From JAFDZW01 sp035632315 (GTDB lineage: Bacteria > Bacteroidota > Ignavibacteria > Palsa-1295): 64,000 nucleotides of DNA. The stretch covers positions 20,927 through 84,926 of the forward strand of contig DASQGZ010000049.1 in the NCBI GenBank assembly GCA_035632315.1, read 5' to 3'. Under the pieces are notes generated by a model, which was given only the letters and a program-made list of their open reading frames with translations, ran no database searches and was not told where the DNA came from. Both the position numbers and the translations under genes were made by a program. Positions 14,799 to 23,528 of the stretch are shown here, one piece after another (within the stretch, counting starts at the first letter, position 1; each line of letters opens with the position of its first letter).

Positions 14799-16532
14799 TT
14801 AGATACTTGGCCAGATCTTGACGACAGCCTTATATAGGTCGTTAGCTCTCTGCTCTATTGTAGCTTCGTTCCAATCAGTAAGTTCTAAATAATCAGTCGT
14901 AATTTTGAGGCTAGAGTATTTCTTTAGTGCATCACGTTTAGTGATCCAATCAGCATTTCGGAGCGTGCTATTTAATGATTTTGTCAATAAAGTCAAATTA
15001 CCAATGGTTTTCAGCGTACGATTTCTTTTCACTTTAGCTTCCTCGTTATCCTTTTCCAAAGTCCAGTGCGCTTCCCATTTCTGAGGGAGTATATGCTCCA
15101 CCGAAAAACTTTGCGAACTTAGTTTTCTATTGTCTTGCTTTGGATTATCGAGATGATAGAGTGAAATACAGAAGAGAATCTCACGTGCATGGTCATTGCT
15201 AATCGCTTCCTGTTTCATTGCGTCTTGCATCTCAATATCTGATGGCATCTTGTTGGTGTCTTCTGTGTAATCAGAAAGCAAATCCGAAAGTGTCTTTGCC
15301 GTAAGATCAGCACTCTCCTCGAGTTTTGAAATAAGCTGGAGAAATACATTATTATAGTTCTTTGTAGTGAGTCTGCAAATATTTCTTCTTACGAGATAGC
15401 TTTCGAGTACTTTTAGTATTGCAATCCTCTCTGTGAGATCAGGTACATTCAAATATACATATAAGACAAGTGGAAGCACTGTATTTATTTCGAGATTCTC
15501 AATAACATGAAAGAAACGGGCTTCATCTTCCCTGTAAGAAATTTCGTTCAATTCACTTCCTTCAGGAAAACTTCGATAAATCTCGGCGTATTTACGCAAT
15601 TCGTCAAGAAAATCAATTCTGAAATCACTGGTCTCATCCCGCAACCACTTTTTGTATTCATTGAATAGTTTATCAAGTTTTACCTCGCTCTTCCGTTTGA
15701 TGATTAGATAAGAGAATAGTAGATTCTCAATATTAGCCCGGAATTGTCTGCCTGATGATTTCCTTTTATTCCAAAATTCAATACTTTCGTCGTCCTCCTC
15801 AAAGACTGAGTACCAATAGTCTTCATACATTGGTTGAATTAGCTCTTCTTTGAAGACGAAGTTCTTAAGCAATTCGCCAGTTGTAAGTCGTATGCCGAGT
15901 GAGTTAATTGTATCAAAGATCTCTTGTTCGTCATCAAGAGGCGATAAAAGCATATTAATAACTGGGACATTTTGCAATATTATGTTTCTAAGCCGATCTA
16001 GCTTTTCATCGTTATAGTCTTCAAGCTGTTGGAGAAAGAAACGAAAGCACATCAAAAGCCTATGCTCTTGGTTTTGGTATACACCGGACTCACCTTTTGT
16101 AGTAATTTCATTAAAATATGGCTGATCGCTTCGAGAGTGCACTAAACGATAAAATAATTGTCCTTTTGAATCCTCAAATTGTAGAAGATTCATAGTATTT
16201 TCGCGCAGCTTTCTATACGGTTCCTTACCAGTAGCTTTAGCAGCAATTGCACGAAGTAATATCGCGAAAGTCGTTAGCCTTTGTTGTCCGTCGATAAGAT
16301 CATGCTTTTGCTCACCCATTGCCTCTGCCATGCGTTGCTTTGTTATGAGCGTACCGATAAAATGTTCGTCCTTCTTTTCGGGTGTATCATGCCCCATCAC
16401 TTCAGTTATGTGATCCCACAGGACTTGCCATTCTTCAGTGGTCCAAACATATGAACGCTGAAAGAAAGGAACTACGAATTGTAGTTGACCAAAAAAGAAG
16501 TTTGATAGGTAGTCCTTATTTGCAGTAATCAT
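14799..16532 (-). CDS. DUF262/DUF1524 protein (GmrSD-like, modification-dependent nuclease family)
   Basis: The 577-residue protein has the DUF262 hallmarks QRSYVW (25-30), FIGTLI (58-63) and DGQQRLTT (81-88), which form the ParB-like nucleotide-binding part of GmrS. The C-terminal DUF1524 part carries the HNH-type nuclease signature EHILPQKW (479-486) with NRTLKTIGNLTLL (504-516). Fused GmrS-GmrD proteins are type IV restriction enzymes that cut modified phage DNA. The gene is AT-rich compared with neighbours (19 of 60 bases are G or C at 14881-14940), a sign of transfer. It lies 26 bp downstream of the methyltransferase gene on the same strand, suggesting one two-gene defence unit. Modification dependence is inferred from the family. 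Confidence 0.85.
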   Translation of the reverse strand: MITANKDYLSNFFFGQLQFVVPFFQRSYVWTTEEWQVLWDHITEVMGHDTPEKKDEHFIGTLITKQRMAEAMGEQKHDLIDGQQRLTTFAILLRAIAAKATGKEPYRKLRENTMNLLQFEDSKGQLFYRLVHSRSDQPYFNEITTKGESGVYQNQEHRLLMCFRFFLQQLEDYNDEKLDRLRNIILQNVPVINMLLSPLDDEQEIFDTINSLGIRLTTGELLKNFVFKEELIQPMYEDYWYSVFEEDDESIEFWNKRKSSGRQFRANIENLLFSYLIIKRKSEVKLDKLFNEYKKWLRDETSDFRIDFLDELRKYAEIYRSFPEGSELNEISYREDEARFFHVIENLEINTVLPLVLYVYLNVPDLTERIAILKVLESYLVRRNICRLTTKNYNNVFLQLISKLEESADLTAKTLSDLLSDYTEDTNKMPSDIEMQDAMKQEAISNDHAREILFCISLYHLDNPKQDNRKLSSQSFSVEHILPQKWEAHWTLEKDNEEAKVKRNRTLKTIGNLTLLTKSLNSTLRNADWITKRDALKKYSSLKITTDYLELTDWNEATIEQRANDLYKAVVKIWPSI

Positions 16533-16558
16533 AATCGCTTGAAAAAGTGGTTAAAAAT

Positions 16559-18157
16559 CTAGAACATCCCCTCCTGCCCGCTCATCTTCTTTTCTTTTTG
16601 CGCTTTCTTGAATGTCAGGCTGCCCATTGTTAGGTCGGGATATTCGGGGCGTTTGGTTTTGTGTAACAACTCTTCGATCGTCAGGATCTGGATTTTCGGG
16701 TAGCTCTTGCCGACGGGCGACTCGTAGAATCCGGCGGCGACGGCTTCGGTGACCATCGGTTTCGAGGGTTCGGCAAGTGTGACGAAAATGCCGATCTCCG
16801 CTTTCTCGCGCTCGAGCACGCCTTTGAGGTCGCGTATCATTGCGACATTGATGTTCTCGCCGCCTTTGACGGAGACGATGATCTTCTTTGCGGCTTCGGC
16901 GTCGTCCTGGAAAAAGATGAGTCCGTCAATTCCGGAATCCGCGCCTTTCTTCTTGCCCTGATATGGCTGTGCGTTCACGAGCGAGCACGCCCACCATTGG
17001 AATTGGTATTTGTCGATCTCGGCAAGTGATCGTGCATCCGCAAGGTCTTTCGGCGTGCCTTCGACTTCGAACTCAATGCTCGGGAATGCATCGCGCAGAC
17101 GTTTTTCGATGAGCGAGATCGCAAGATGAGTAATGTCAATGCCGATCCAATTTCTCTGTAGTTTCTCTGCGGCATGAATGGCAGTCCCGCATCCGCAGAA
17201 CGGATCGAGCACAACATCACCGGGATTGCTCGAAGCATTGATGATGCGTTCGAGAAGTGCGAGAGGTTTTTGGGTTGGATAGCCGAGGCGTTCATTAGAT
17301 ACCCCCATGAGTGGAGAAATATCCGTCCACATATCCTGCATAGGCGTTCCCTTCATTGTGTCCAAATAACCTTTATAGGAAGGGACACCATTTTTAGAAT
17401 ATACGATTAATCCTTCATCGTGCATTCTTTGCATACGTTCTTTAGTAAACTTCCAAACTTTTGTTACGCCGTTCCATTCATAAGTCAGGTTTGGTCGGTT
17501 AGGATTTGGATTGATGCATGAAATCAATCTATATACACGACCATCGTCTTCTTTAAATTTGTAAAAATCTTTTAAATATTGTTCTCTGTGTCCTAAGAAA
17601 GATCCATTCCATATTGCATCATCGCCTTTTTTATAAAATAATATTACATCATGCGAAGCGCCATATTTTTTTGTAATGTTACCGTGAGGCAATGATCTTT
17701 GCCAAATTATCTCATTAACGAAACTCTCTTTTCCAAAAACTGCATCCAAAACAATCTTCAAATAATGACTTGCTAAGGGATCACAATGGAGATAGATGCT
17801 TCCGGTGGATTTGAGAACGCGATTGAGTTCGAGGAGACGGTTTGCCATCATCGTGAGGTATGCCATCATATCGTTCTCGCCGAGGAAGCCGCGCAACGCG
17901 CGCATCATTTCGGCGACATCGGTATTCGGTTGGCGCAGGAGGTCGCCGAATTCGCGTTCGGCTTGCTCGCCCCAATGCCAACTGTCTTCGAATGCGGTGA
18001 TCTGCGCATCGGCGGCATGACCTTTCGGCGATTTGAAGAGAAGATTGTAGTCGCGCTTGGAGTTGAACGGCGGATCGAGATAGACGAGGTCGATCGTTTC
18101 GTCTTTTATGTGTTCGCGCAGGATGTCGAGGTTATCGCCGAAGTAGAGTTTGTTCAT
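16559..18157 (-). CDS. beta-class DNA methyltransferase fused to Mrr-like nuclease domain
   Basis: The 532-residue protein combines an amino-methyltransferase with a second domain. Catalytic motif IV DPPF is at 28-31, a recognition region spans about 120-290, QKP (motif X) is near 296, and AdoMet motif I DPFCGCGT is at 318-325, the beta-class order (adenine or cytosine N4). After about residue 375 comes a restriction-endonuclease-like fold with GADSGIDGLIFF and IIVSVKGG, matching the D...xxK arrangement of Mrr-type nucleases. I start at the third ATG (MNKLYFGDNL), two upstream ATGs are in frame. DNA for the recognition region (about 17300-17785) is far more AT-rich (13 of 60 G or C at 17521-17580) than the rest (32 of 60 at 16861-16920), suggesting a replaced specificity module. 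Confidence 0.85.
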   Translation of the reverse strand: MNKLYFGDNLDILREHIKDETIDLVYLDPPFNSKRDYNLLFKSPKGHAADAQITAFEDSWHWGEQAEREFGDLLRQPNTDVAEMMRALRGFLGENDMMAYLTMMANRLLELNRVLKSTGSIYLHCDPLASHYLKIVLDAVFGKESFVNEIIWQRSLPHGNITKKYGASHDVILFYKKGDDAIWNGSFLGHREQYLKDFYKFKEDDGRVYRLISCINPNPNRPNLTYEWNGVTKVWKFTKERMQRMHDEGLIVYSKNGVPSYKGYLDTMKGTPMQDMWTDISPLMGVSNERLGYPTQKPLALLERIINASSNPGDVVLDPFCGCGTAIHAAEKLQRNWIGIDITHLAISLIEKRLRDAFPSIEFEVEGTPKDLADARSLAEIDKYQFQWWACSLVNAQPYQGKKKGADSGIDGLIFFQDDAEAAKKIIVSVKGGENINVAMIRDLKGVLEREKAEIGIFVTLAEPSKPMVTEAVAAGFYESPVGKSYPKIQILTIEELLHKTKRPEYPDLTMGSLTFKKAQKEKKMSGQEGMF

Positions 18158-18202
18158 TGGGTGCATTCTGTAGTGCAAAGATACGAAGAACCCTCACCCC
18201 AA

Positions 18203-18240
18203 CCCTCTCCCTTGAGTACAAGGGCGAGGGAGTTTTATTT
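18203..18240. repeat. CCCTC hairpin repeat between divergent genes
   Basis: CCCTC-T-CCCTTG pairs with CAAGGG-C-GAGGG around an AGTA loop, one mismatch, followed by AGTTTTATTTT. It lies between the divergent methyltransferase and miaB genes. No plus-strand gene ends here, so it is likelier a mobile intergenic repeat than a functional terminator. Confidence 0.4.
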
Positions 18241-18331
18241 TCACACCCGCATTTGAAAAGAAGGGGCTATCATTAGATGCTTCTCCCCCTGCCGCGAACC
18301 CCATAGCTCGCTTGCGGGTTTATGTAGCCCG

Positions 18332-19792
18332 ATGCCGTCTAAAAAAGTATATATCGAGACGTATGGCTGCCAGATGAACGTGGCGGACACGGAAGTTGTG
18401 CTTTCCGTGCTGAACGAGGCAGGCTATACGCCGACTGCCAGCCTCGATGATGCCGATCTCGCATTTATGAATACCTGCGCCATTCGCGAGAACGCCGAAG
18501 AGAAAGTTTGGAATAGGCTCGATCATTGGCGCGGACTGAAAAAACGCAAACCCGAAATGGTGATGGGTGTGCTCGGCTGCATGGCAGAGCATCTGCGCAA
18601 AGACTTGCTCAAAAGCGATAAGAATATCATCGATCTCGTCATCGGTCCCGATGAATATCGTAAACTTCCGGCGTTGATCGACTCGACGATCTCCGGCGGC
18701 GAAGCAGGCATTGCCGTTAAACTTTCCCGAACCGAAACCTACGACGACATTCTTCCCTTCCGTGCGGAAGGCATCAGCGCGTTTATTTCGGTGATGCGCG
18801 GCTGCGATAAGTTTTGTACGTTCTGCGTCGTGCCGTTCACCAGAGGTCGCGAACGTTCTCGTTCCGTCAGTTCGATCGTCGATGAATGTAAACAGCTCGA
18901 GCAGCAAGGCTTTCGCGAGATCACACTTCTTGGGCAGAATGTGAATTCATTCGAAGATGAGGGCAAAGATTTTGCCGATCTGCTTGCCGCCTGTGCGAAG
19001 GCAGTCCCGAACGTCCGCTTGCGTTATACGACAAGCCATCCGCAGGACTTCGACCAAAAGCTGACGGACACAATGGCGACGTACGATAACATTTGCAAGT
19101 ATATTCATTTGCCGATCCAATCGGGCTCCGACCGCATTCTAAAATTGATGAACCGGACGTACACGCGCGCGCATTATATGAGTATCATCGAGATGATCAA
19201 GCGCGCAATGCCCGATGCCGCGCTTTCGACGGATATTATCGTCGGCTTCTGCACCGAGACGCTCGAAGATCATCTCGAAACGATGAGCGTGATGCGTGAA
19301 GTTGAGTACGAAGGCGCATATATGTTCAATTACTCGCCGCGTCCGAATACGAAAGCATTCGATACGCTCACTGACGATGTGGCGCTCGAGGAAAAGACGC
19401 GGCGATTGAATCAGATCATCACACTGCAAAATGAAATTGCGACGCGCAAGAATTTAATGGAGATCGGCAAAGAACATACACTGCTCATCGAAGGCCGTTC
19501 GAAAAAGAACGAAACCGAGTGGAAAGGCAGAACCGATACCAATAAGATGGTCGTCTTCCCGCGCATCGATGCTGAAGTCGGCGAATATCGCAAAGTAAAG
19601 ATTCTCCGCTCGAATTCCGCAACACTCTTCGGTGAGCTTATCGATGTGAAAGAATCAAAACATACATCTCACACAAGCCAGGACCGAGGAGAAGTTATTT
19701 ATGATCTCGCGCCACTTGTGATTTCATCTGTTAGCGAACAGGAACATTCCGGTATACAGCAGCCTGCGGCAATGCTGCCGATCATTCAATAA
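18332..19792 (+). CDS. miaB: tRNA-2-methylthio-N6-dimethylallyladenosine synthase
   Basis: This 486-residue radical SAM methylthiotransferase adds the 2-methylthio group to i6A37 of tRNAs. The three N-terminal cluster cysteines are at 13 (TYGCQMN), 49 (MNTCAIREN) and 83 (LGCMAEH), and the radical SAM CxxxCxxC is at 158-165 (RGCDKFCTFCVVPFTRGRERSRS region). A C-terminal TRAM-like segment follows (TLLIEGRSKKNETEWKGRTD onwards). The last 40 or so residues (KHTSHTSQDRGE to the end) are an unusual tail beyond the TRAM domain. It starts at ATG 18332, diverging from the methyltransferase gene. tgt, also acting on tRNA anticodon arms, is at the left edge. Confidence 0.93.
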   Translation: MPSKKVYIETYGCQMNVADTEVVLSVLNEAGYTPTASLDDADLAFMNTCAIRENAEEKVWNRLDHWRGLKKRKPEMVMGVLGCMAEHLRKDLLKSDKNIIDLVIGPDEYRKLPALIDSTISGGEAGIAVKLSRTETYDDILPFRAEGISAFISVMRGCDKFCTFCVVPFTRGRERSRSVSSIVDECKQLEQQGFREITLLGQNVNSFEDEGKDFADLLAACAKAVPNVRLRYTTSHPQDFDQKLTDTMATYDNICKYIHLPIQSGSDRILKLMNRTYTRAHYMSIIEMIKRAMPDAALSTDIIVGFCTETLEDHLETMSVMREVEYEGAYMFNYSPRPNTKAFDTLTDDVALEEKTRRLNQIITLQNEIATRKNLMEIGKEHTLLIEGRSKKNETEWKGRTDTNKMVVFPRIDAEVGEYRKVKILRSNSATLFGELIDVKESKHTSHTSQDRGEVIYDLAPLVISSVSEQEHSGIQQPAAMLPIIQ

Positions 19793-19874
19793 TAGGGATC
19801 GTTTTGTGACCTGAAATTTGAGAAACCATGAGGTAAAGCTTGCGCTAGACCAAGCTTCATAATCAGAATTCACC

Positions 19875-20471
19875 ATGAAAAAATATCTCTTCCTTGCGTT
19901 TTGTCTTGCAATCGTTTCTTGTAAAAACAGTATGGAGCCCAACTCAACCGATGCCATTATGCCGCTTGCTGTTGGTAATGAATGGGATTACGCAGGTTTT
20001 TTTTGGATTAATCATACAGACCAACATCAATTTTATGATACAACTAAAATTGTTTCAAGTATGGGCGCTGACTTTGCTACGCCGGACGGGACGTATTATG
20101 AGAATAGAAGTGACGGGTTGTGGATCGTAAAGGATTCCGCCTCTCCAGCATACACCGGTTTAATCGCGAAATATCCTGCGAAGTCAGGTGATTTTATCCG
20201 GCGCGATACAACCGGCGGCAATGATACCCTAATCCGCGATCACATTGTCGATTCGGTAAACTCTGTTGTAACCGTTCCTTCAGGGACTTACACATGTTTC
20301 AAATATAGTACTAATTACTATGATTTGAAACATATTCTACAAAGTCAGGATAATGAATATTATGCAGTAAATGTTGGTGAGATTAAGGAAGAACTCTTCA
20401 TACTTGATAGTGTTTCACACCAGCTAAAATTATTCCTGTCTCGGCAATTGACGAAAGTCATTTTACATTAA
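19875..20471 (+). CDS. hypothetical lipoprotein
   Basis: The 198-residue protein has a lipobox at the end of its signal peptide (LAIVSCKNS, Cys 17), so it is predicted to be lipidated. The mature part begins PLAVGNEWDYAG, a motif seen in many uncharacterised Bacteroidota lipoproteins, followed by strands without recognised catalytic residues (VTVPSGTYTCFKYSTNYYD). The gene lies 82 bp after miaB and 12 bp before the DUF2306-like gene, so it may be cotranscribed with the latter. Its base composition is more AT-rich than miaB. Function is unknown. Confidence 0.6.
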   Translation: MKKYLFLAFCLAIVSCKNSMEPNSTDAIMPLAVGNEWDYAGFFWINHTDQHQFYDTTKIVSSMGADFATPDGTYYENRSDGLWIVKDSASPAYTGLIAKYPAKSGDFIRRDTTGGNDTLIRDHIVDSVNSVVTVPSGTYTCFKYSTNYYDLKHILQSQDNEYYAVNVGEIKEELFILDSVSHQLKLFLSRQLTKVILH

Positions 20472-20483
20472 TTTTTATAAGTA

Positions 20484-21164
20484 ATGCCCCCGCTCATTCT
20501 TGCCATTCGCTGGCTGCACATTGGAGCAGGTTTCCTCGCTTTTTTTGTCGCGCCGGTGGCGATGATCGTTGCCAAAGGCAGCGATCGTCACCGATTCTGG
20601 GGAAAAATCTATTTTTATGCAATGGCGATGGCAACGATGGCGGCGCTTATTGTCGCAGCGTGGCGGCCGAATTTTTTCTTGCTTGGTTTGTCGGTGTTTA
20701 GTTTTCATTTGTGTTTTGTTGGGTACCGTGTTCTCTTTCGTAAACGCCCGGAGCGTGATCCGGCAAAGCTTGTCGATTGGCTTGTGACGATCTTAAATGT
20801 TGCATGCGGTGTATTACTTATCTATCGAGGTTTTAGCTCTCAGTGGGGCGGACAAATTTTATTTTTTATTTTTGGCGCCGGAATGATCGCGAACTCCATT
20901 AGCGTCATCGTGATCTATGTTTCAAAAAACCGCCCGAAAAACTCATGGTTCTTCGATCACATGACAGGAATGCTCGCATCATATATTGCCGCCGTTACGG
21001 CATTCTCTGCCGTGAACTTTACTTTTTTGCCAATAGTCGTACAGTGGCTTTGGCCGACGGTCGTCGGGGCGCCGCTGATCACGATCTGGGTCACAAAATA
21101 TAAATCGAAATTTGCAAAAGGCGTGTCTCCGAAAGATGTTGCTACAATTAAAATAGGCGCATAA
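20484..21164 (+). CDS. DUF2306-like multi-pass membrane protein
   Basis: The 226-residue protein contains about seven hydrophobic segments (near 7-27, 45-62, 66-82, 100-117, 126-146, 165-182, 186-204). His residues in RWLHIGAGF and SDRHRFWGKIYFYAM sit at the first membrane segment and the start of the next region, a pattern reported for DUF2306-type membrane proteins, which might bind heme or metal (inference). It starts at ATG 20484, just after the lipoprotein gene. No transport or enzyme motif is visible. Confidence 0.6.
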   Translation: MPPLILAIRWLHIGAGFLAFFVAPVAMIVAKGSDRHRFWGKIYFYAMAMATMAALIVAAWRPNFFLLGLSVFSFHLCFVGYRVLFRKRPERDPAKLVDWLVTILNVACGVLLIYRGFSSQWGGQILFFIFGAGMIANSISVIVIYVSKNRPKNSWFFDHMTGMLASYIAAVTAFSAVNFTFLPIVVQWLWPTVVGAPLITIWVTKYKSKFAKGVSPKDVATIKIGA

Positions 21165-21241
21165 TAATTTTTTCTCCGAGCGCAACACTCCGCATTCTCC
21201 TCCGTTACAATACAGCGCTTACTTGTTCGTCAGTACGGTTG

Positions 21242-23524
21242 ATGATACGTTATTTCTTGCTTATTGCCTTTGCTGCGTTATGCTTTTTTTATACAGACTT
21301 TGCCCACGCGGCTCTACGGAGAGTGCGCGTCGTTCCCGACTCGACGGACGCACTCGTCAGCGGCTACGTAAAGGACTCCGTGACGGGCGAAACGATCATC
21401 GGCGCAACCGTTCGCGTGCGGTCGCTGCACCGGGGCGTCATCAGTAATCGCAGCGGATATTACGCGCTCTATCTGCCGAGCGGCGAAGACCTCATCGTCG
21501 AAGTCAGTTCGCTCGGCTATAAAAAATTCACTGAGAACATCCGGCTTGCAGAGTCTGAACACCGGACGCAAGATATTCTTTTACGAACGGAAAACCTTCA
21601 AGGCGGCGAGGTCGTCGTCGAGTCCGATCGCTTCAAAGAGCAGCGCGAATCGCCGCAGGTCTCGACCGTTTCGCTCAAACCGAACGAAGTCCGCTCGCTT
21701 CCTCATGCCGGCGAAGCGGATATATTCAGAATTTTACAGCTTATTCCGGGCGTACAGACGGTAAGCGAAGTTTCGGCAGGTCTCTACATTCGCGGCGGCT
21801 CACCCGATCAGAATTTAATTTTACTCGACGGAAGCGCACTGTACAATCCAAACCACTTCTTCGGATATTTTTCAACATTCAATCCCGATGCCATTAAGGA
21901 TGTCGAACTGATCAAAGGCGGCTTCCCAGCGCAATATGGCGGCAGACTTTCTGCGGTGCTCAATGTCACCAATAACGACGGCGATATGTATGCGACACGC
22001 GGCACGGTCGCGGTCGGGTTGATCTCGAGCCGCGGCTCTATCGAAACACCGCTTGGCAACGGCGCGATCACGCTTTCAGCAAGACGCACTTATGTCGATG
22101 CAATACTGAGCGCAACAGGTTTACAAAAAAGCCTCGACCTACCAAATTACTATTTTTACGATCTCAACGGCAAGTTCACGCAGAACTTTGGGTCGAGCGA
22201 TAAGATCGCCGTTTCCGGTTACGGCGGACTCGACAAATTATATTACGACAACGGCTCGCAGGCTTCACAAGTGGATATTCGCTGGGGCAATCAATCGGGT
22301 TCGGCGAACTGGACGCATCTGTTCGCCAGTAATCTTTTTACAAAATTTAATTTCACTGGCAGCCATTATTTTTCGCTCTTGAAATTTGGTCTCGGTAATG
22401 AAGCATTTTCGTTCGATAATCAGATCTTTGATTATTCGCTTCACGGAGATCTGGAATATTTTACGTCGGAAAATAATTTATTACGCACCGGGTTCCAACT
22501 TTCCGATTATCAGTTTTTGCTCTATATTAATGTTGGCAATAATCCCCCGAATGCGAACATCAACGACAAACCGTTCTATTACGCCGGTTATGTTTCCGAC
22601 GAGTGGAAACCGACGGATAAACTGGCGCTCACGCCGGGGCTTCGCATCGACGAGATCAGTTCGAGCGGTCAGGTTGGTGTCGATCCGCGCATTAATGTTC
22701 GATATATTATTAATCCTGATCTGACGGTCAAGGCAAGCTACGGTATTTATCATCAATATCTCGATCTTGCGTCAAATCCCCTGTTTAGCGCGTTCGATCT
22801 CTGGCTGCCGGTCGATTCAACGCAAAAACCGCAGCGCGCTGAGCAGTATGTGCTTGGTATTTCGACTGTACCGTTCGAAGATTTTTCTCTTGAGGTCGAG
22901 ACCTACTATAAAAACATGAACAGCCTCGTCGAATTGCAGCCGAACATCATCACAGGCAGCAAACTCAGCGACGTGTTTTTCTTCGGCAGCGGGTATTCGT
23001 ATGGCTTCGAAATTTTTCTGCAAAAACAGATCGGCGATTGGACGGGATGGATCGGATATTCGCTTGCTTACACGCGCAGAAAATTTCCGGCGATCGATAA
23101 TGACGCGCCGTTTCCGCCGACATACGATCGGCGCAACGATCTGAATATCGTCGCGACCTATCGTCTGAACGACCGCTGGACATTCGGCTCGACATTCGTC
23201 TACGCGACCGGACAGCCGTATTCGCAGACGACAGCGCTCTATAATGCAGAAGAGCCTGATTACAACGGCAAACTCATCCCTATTCAAGGCACGCGAAACG
23301 GTTTGCGACTCGAACCCTATCACCGGCTCGATCTCTCGGCAACATATTCGTTCGGATTTTTTTCGGACAAACGAAATGCGGAATTCGACATCGATATTTA
23401 TAATATCTATAATCATCGCAACGTCTGGTTTCGCCGCATCAATACGAACGTCACACCAGCGACAAGCGAGGATGTCCGCCTGCTGCCGATACTGCCGACA
23501 TTCGGTATTACGATAAAATTTTAA
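21242..23524 (+). CDS. TonB-dependent outer-membrane receptor with CarboxypepD-reg domain
   Basis: The 760-residue protein has a signal peptide (MIRYFLLIAFAALCFFYTDFAHA) then a carboxypeptidase-regulatory-like domain (VSGYVKDSVTGETIIGATVRV onward, about 30-115), a plug domain (about 130-235) with RILQLIPGVQ and LYIRGGSPDQNLILLDG, and a large barrel. The ending FGITIKF is a typical barrel C-terminus. Such receptors import ligands using TonB energy. An ATG at 21242 is preferred over the TTG immediately before it. It is followed after 4 bp by a DUF4249 lipoprotein and then by another barrel protein, a combination common in Bacteroidota uptake loci. The ligand cannot be inferred; no SusD is present. 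Confidence 0.88.
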   Translation: MIRYFLLIAFAALCFFYTDFAHAALRRVRVVPDSTDALVSGYVKDSVTGETIIGATVRVRSLHRGVISNRSGYYALYLPSGEDLIVEVSSLGYKKFTENIRLAESEHRTQDILLRTENLQGGEVVVESDRFKEQRESPQVSTVSLKPNEVRSLPHAGEADIFRILQLIPGVQTVSEVSAGLYIRGGSPDQNLILLDGSALYNPNHFFGYFSTFNPDAIKDVELIKGGFPAQYGGRLSAVLNVTNNDGDMYATRGTVAVGLISSRGSIETPLGNGAITLSARRTYVDAILSATGLQKSLDLPNYYFYDLNGKFTQNFGSSDKIAVSGYGGLDKLYYDNGSQASQVDIRWGNQSGSANWTHLFASNLFTKFNFTGSHYFSLLKFGLGNEAFSFDNQIFDYSLHGDLEYFTSENNLLRTGFQLSDYQFLLYINVGNNPPNANINDKPFYYAGYVSDEWKPTDKLALTPGLRIDEISSSGQVGVDPRINVRYIINPDLTVKASYGIYHQYLDLASNPLFSAFDLWLPVDSTQKPQRAEQYVLGISTVPFEDFSLEVETYYKNMNSLVELQPNIITGSKLSDVFFFGSGYSYGFEIFLQKQIGDWTGWIGYSLAYTRRKFPAIDNDAPFPPTYDRRNDLNIVATYRLNDRWTFGSTFVYATGQPYSQTTALYNAEEPDYNGKLIPIQGTRNGLRLEPYHRLDLSATYSFGFFSDKRNAEFDIDIYNIYNHRNVWFRRINTNVTPATSEDVRLLPILPTFGITIKF

Positions 23525-23528
23525 GCGT

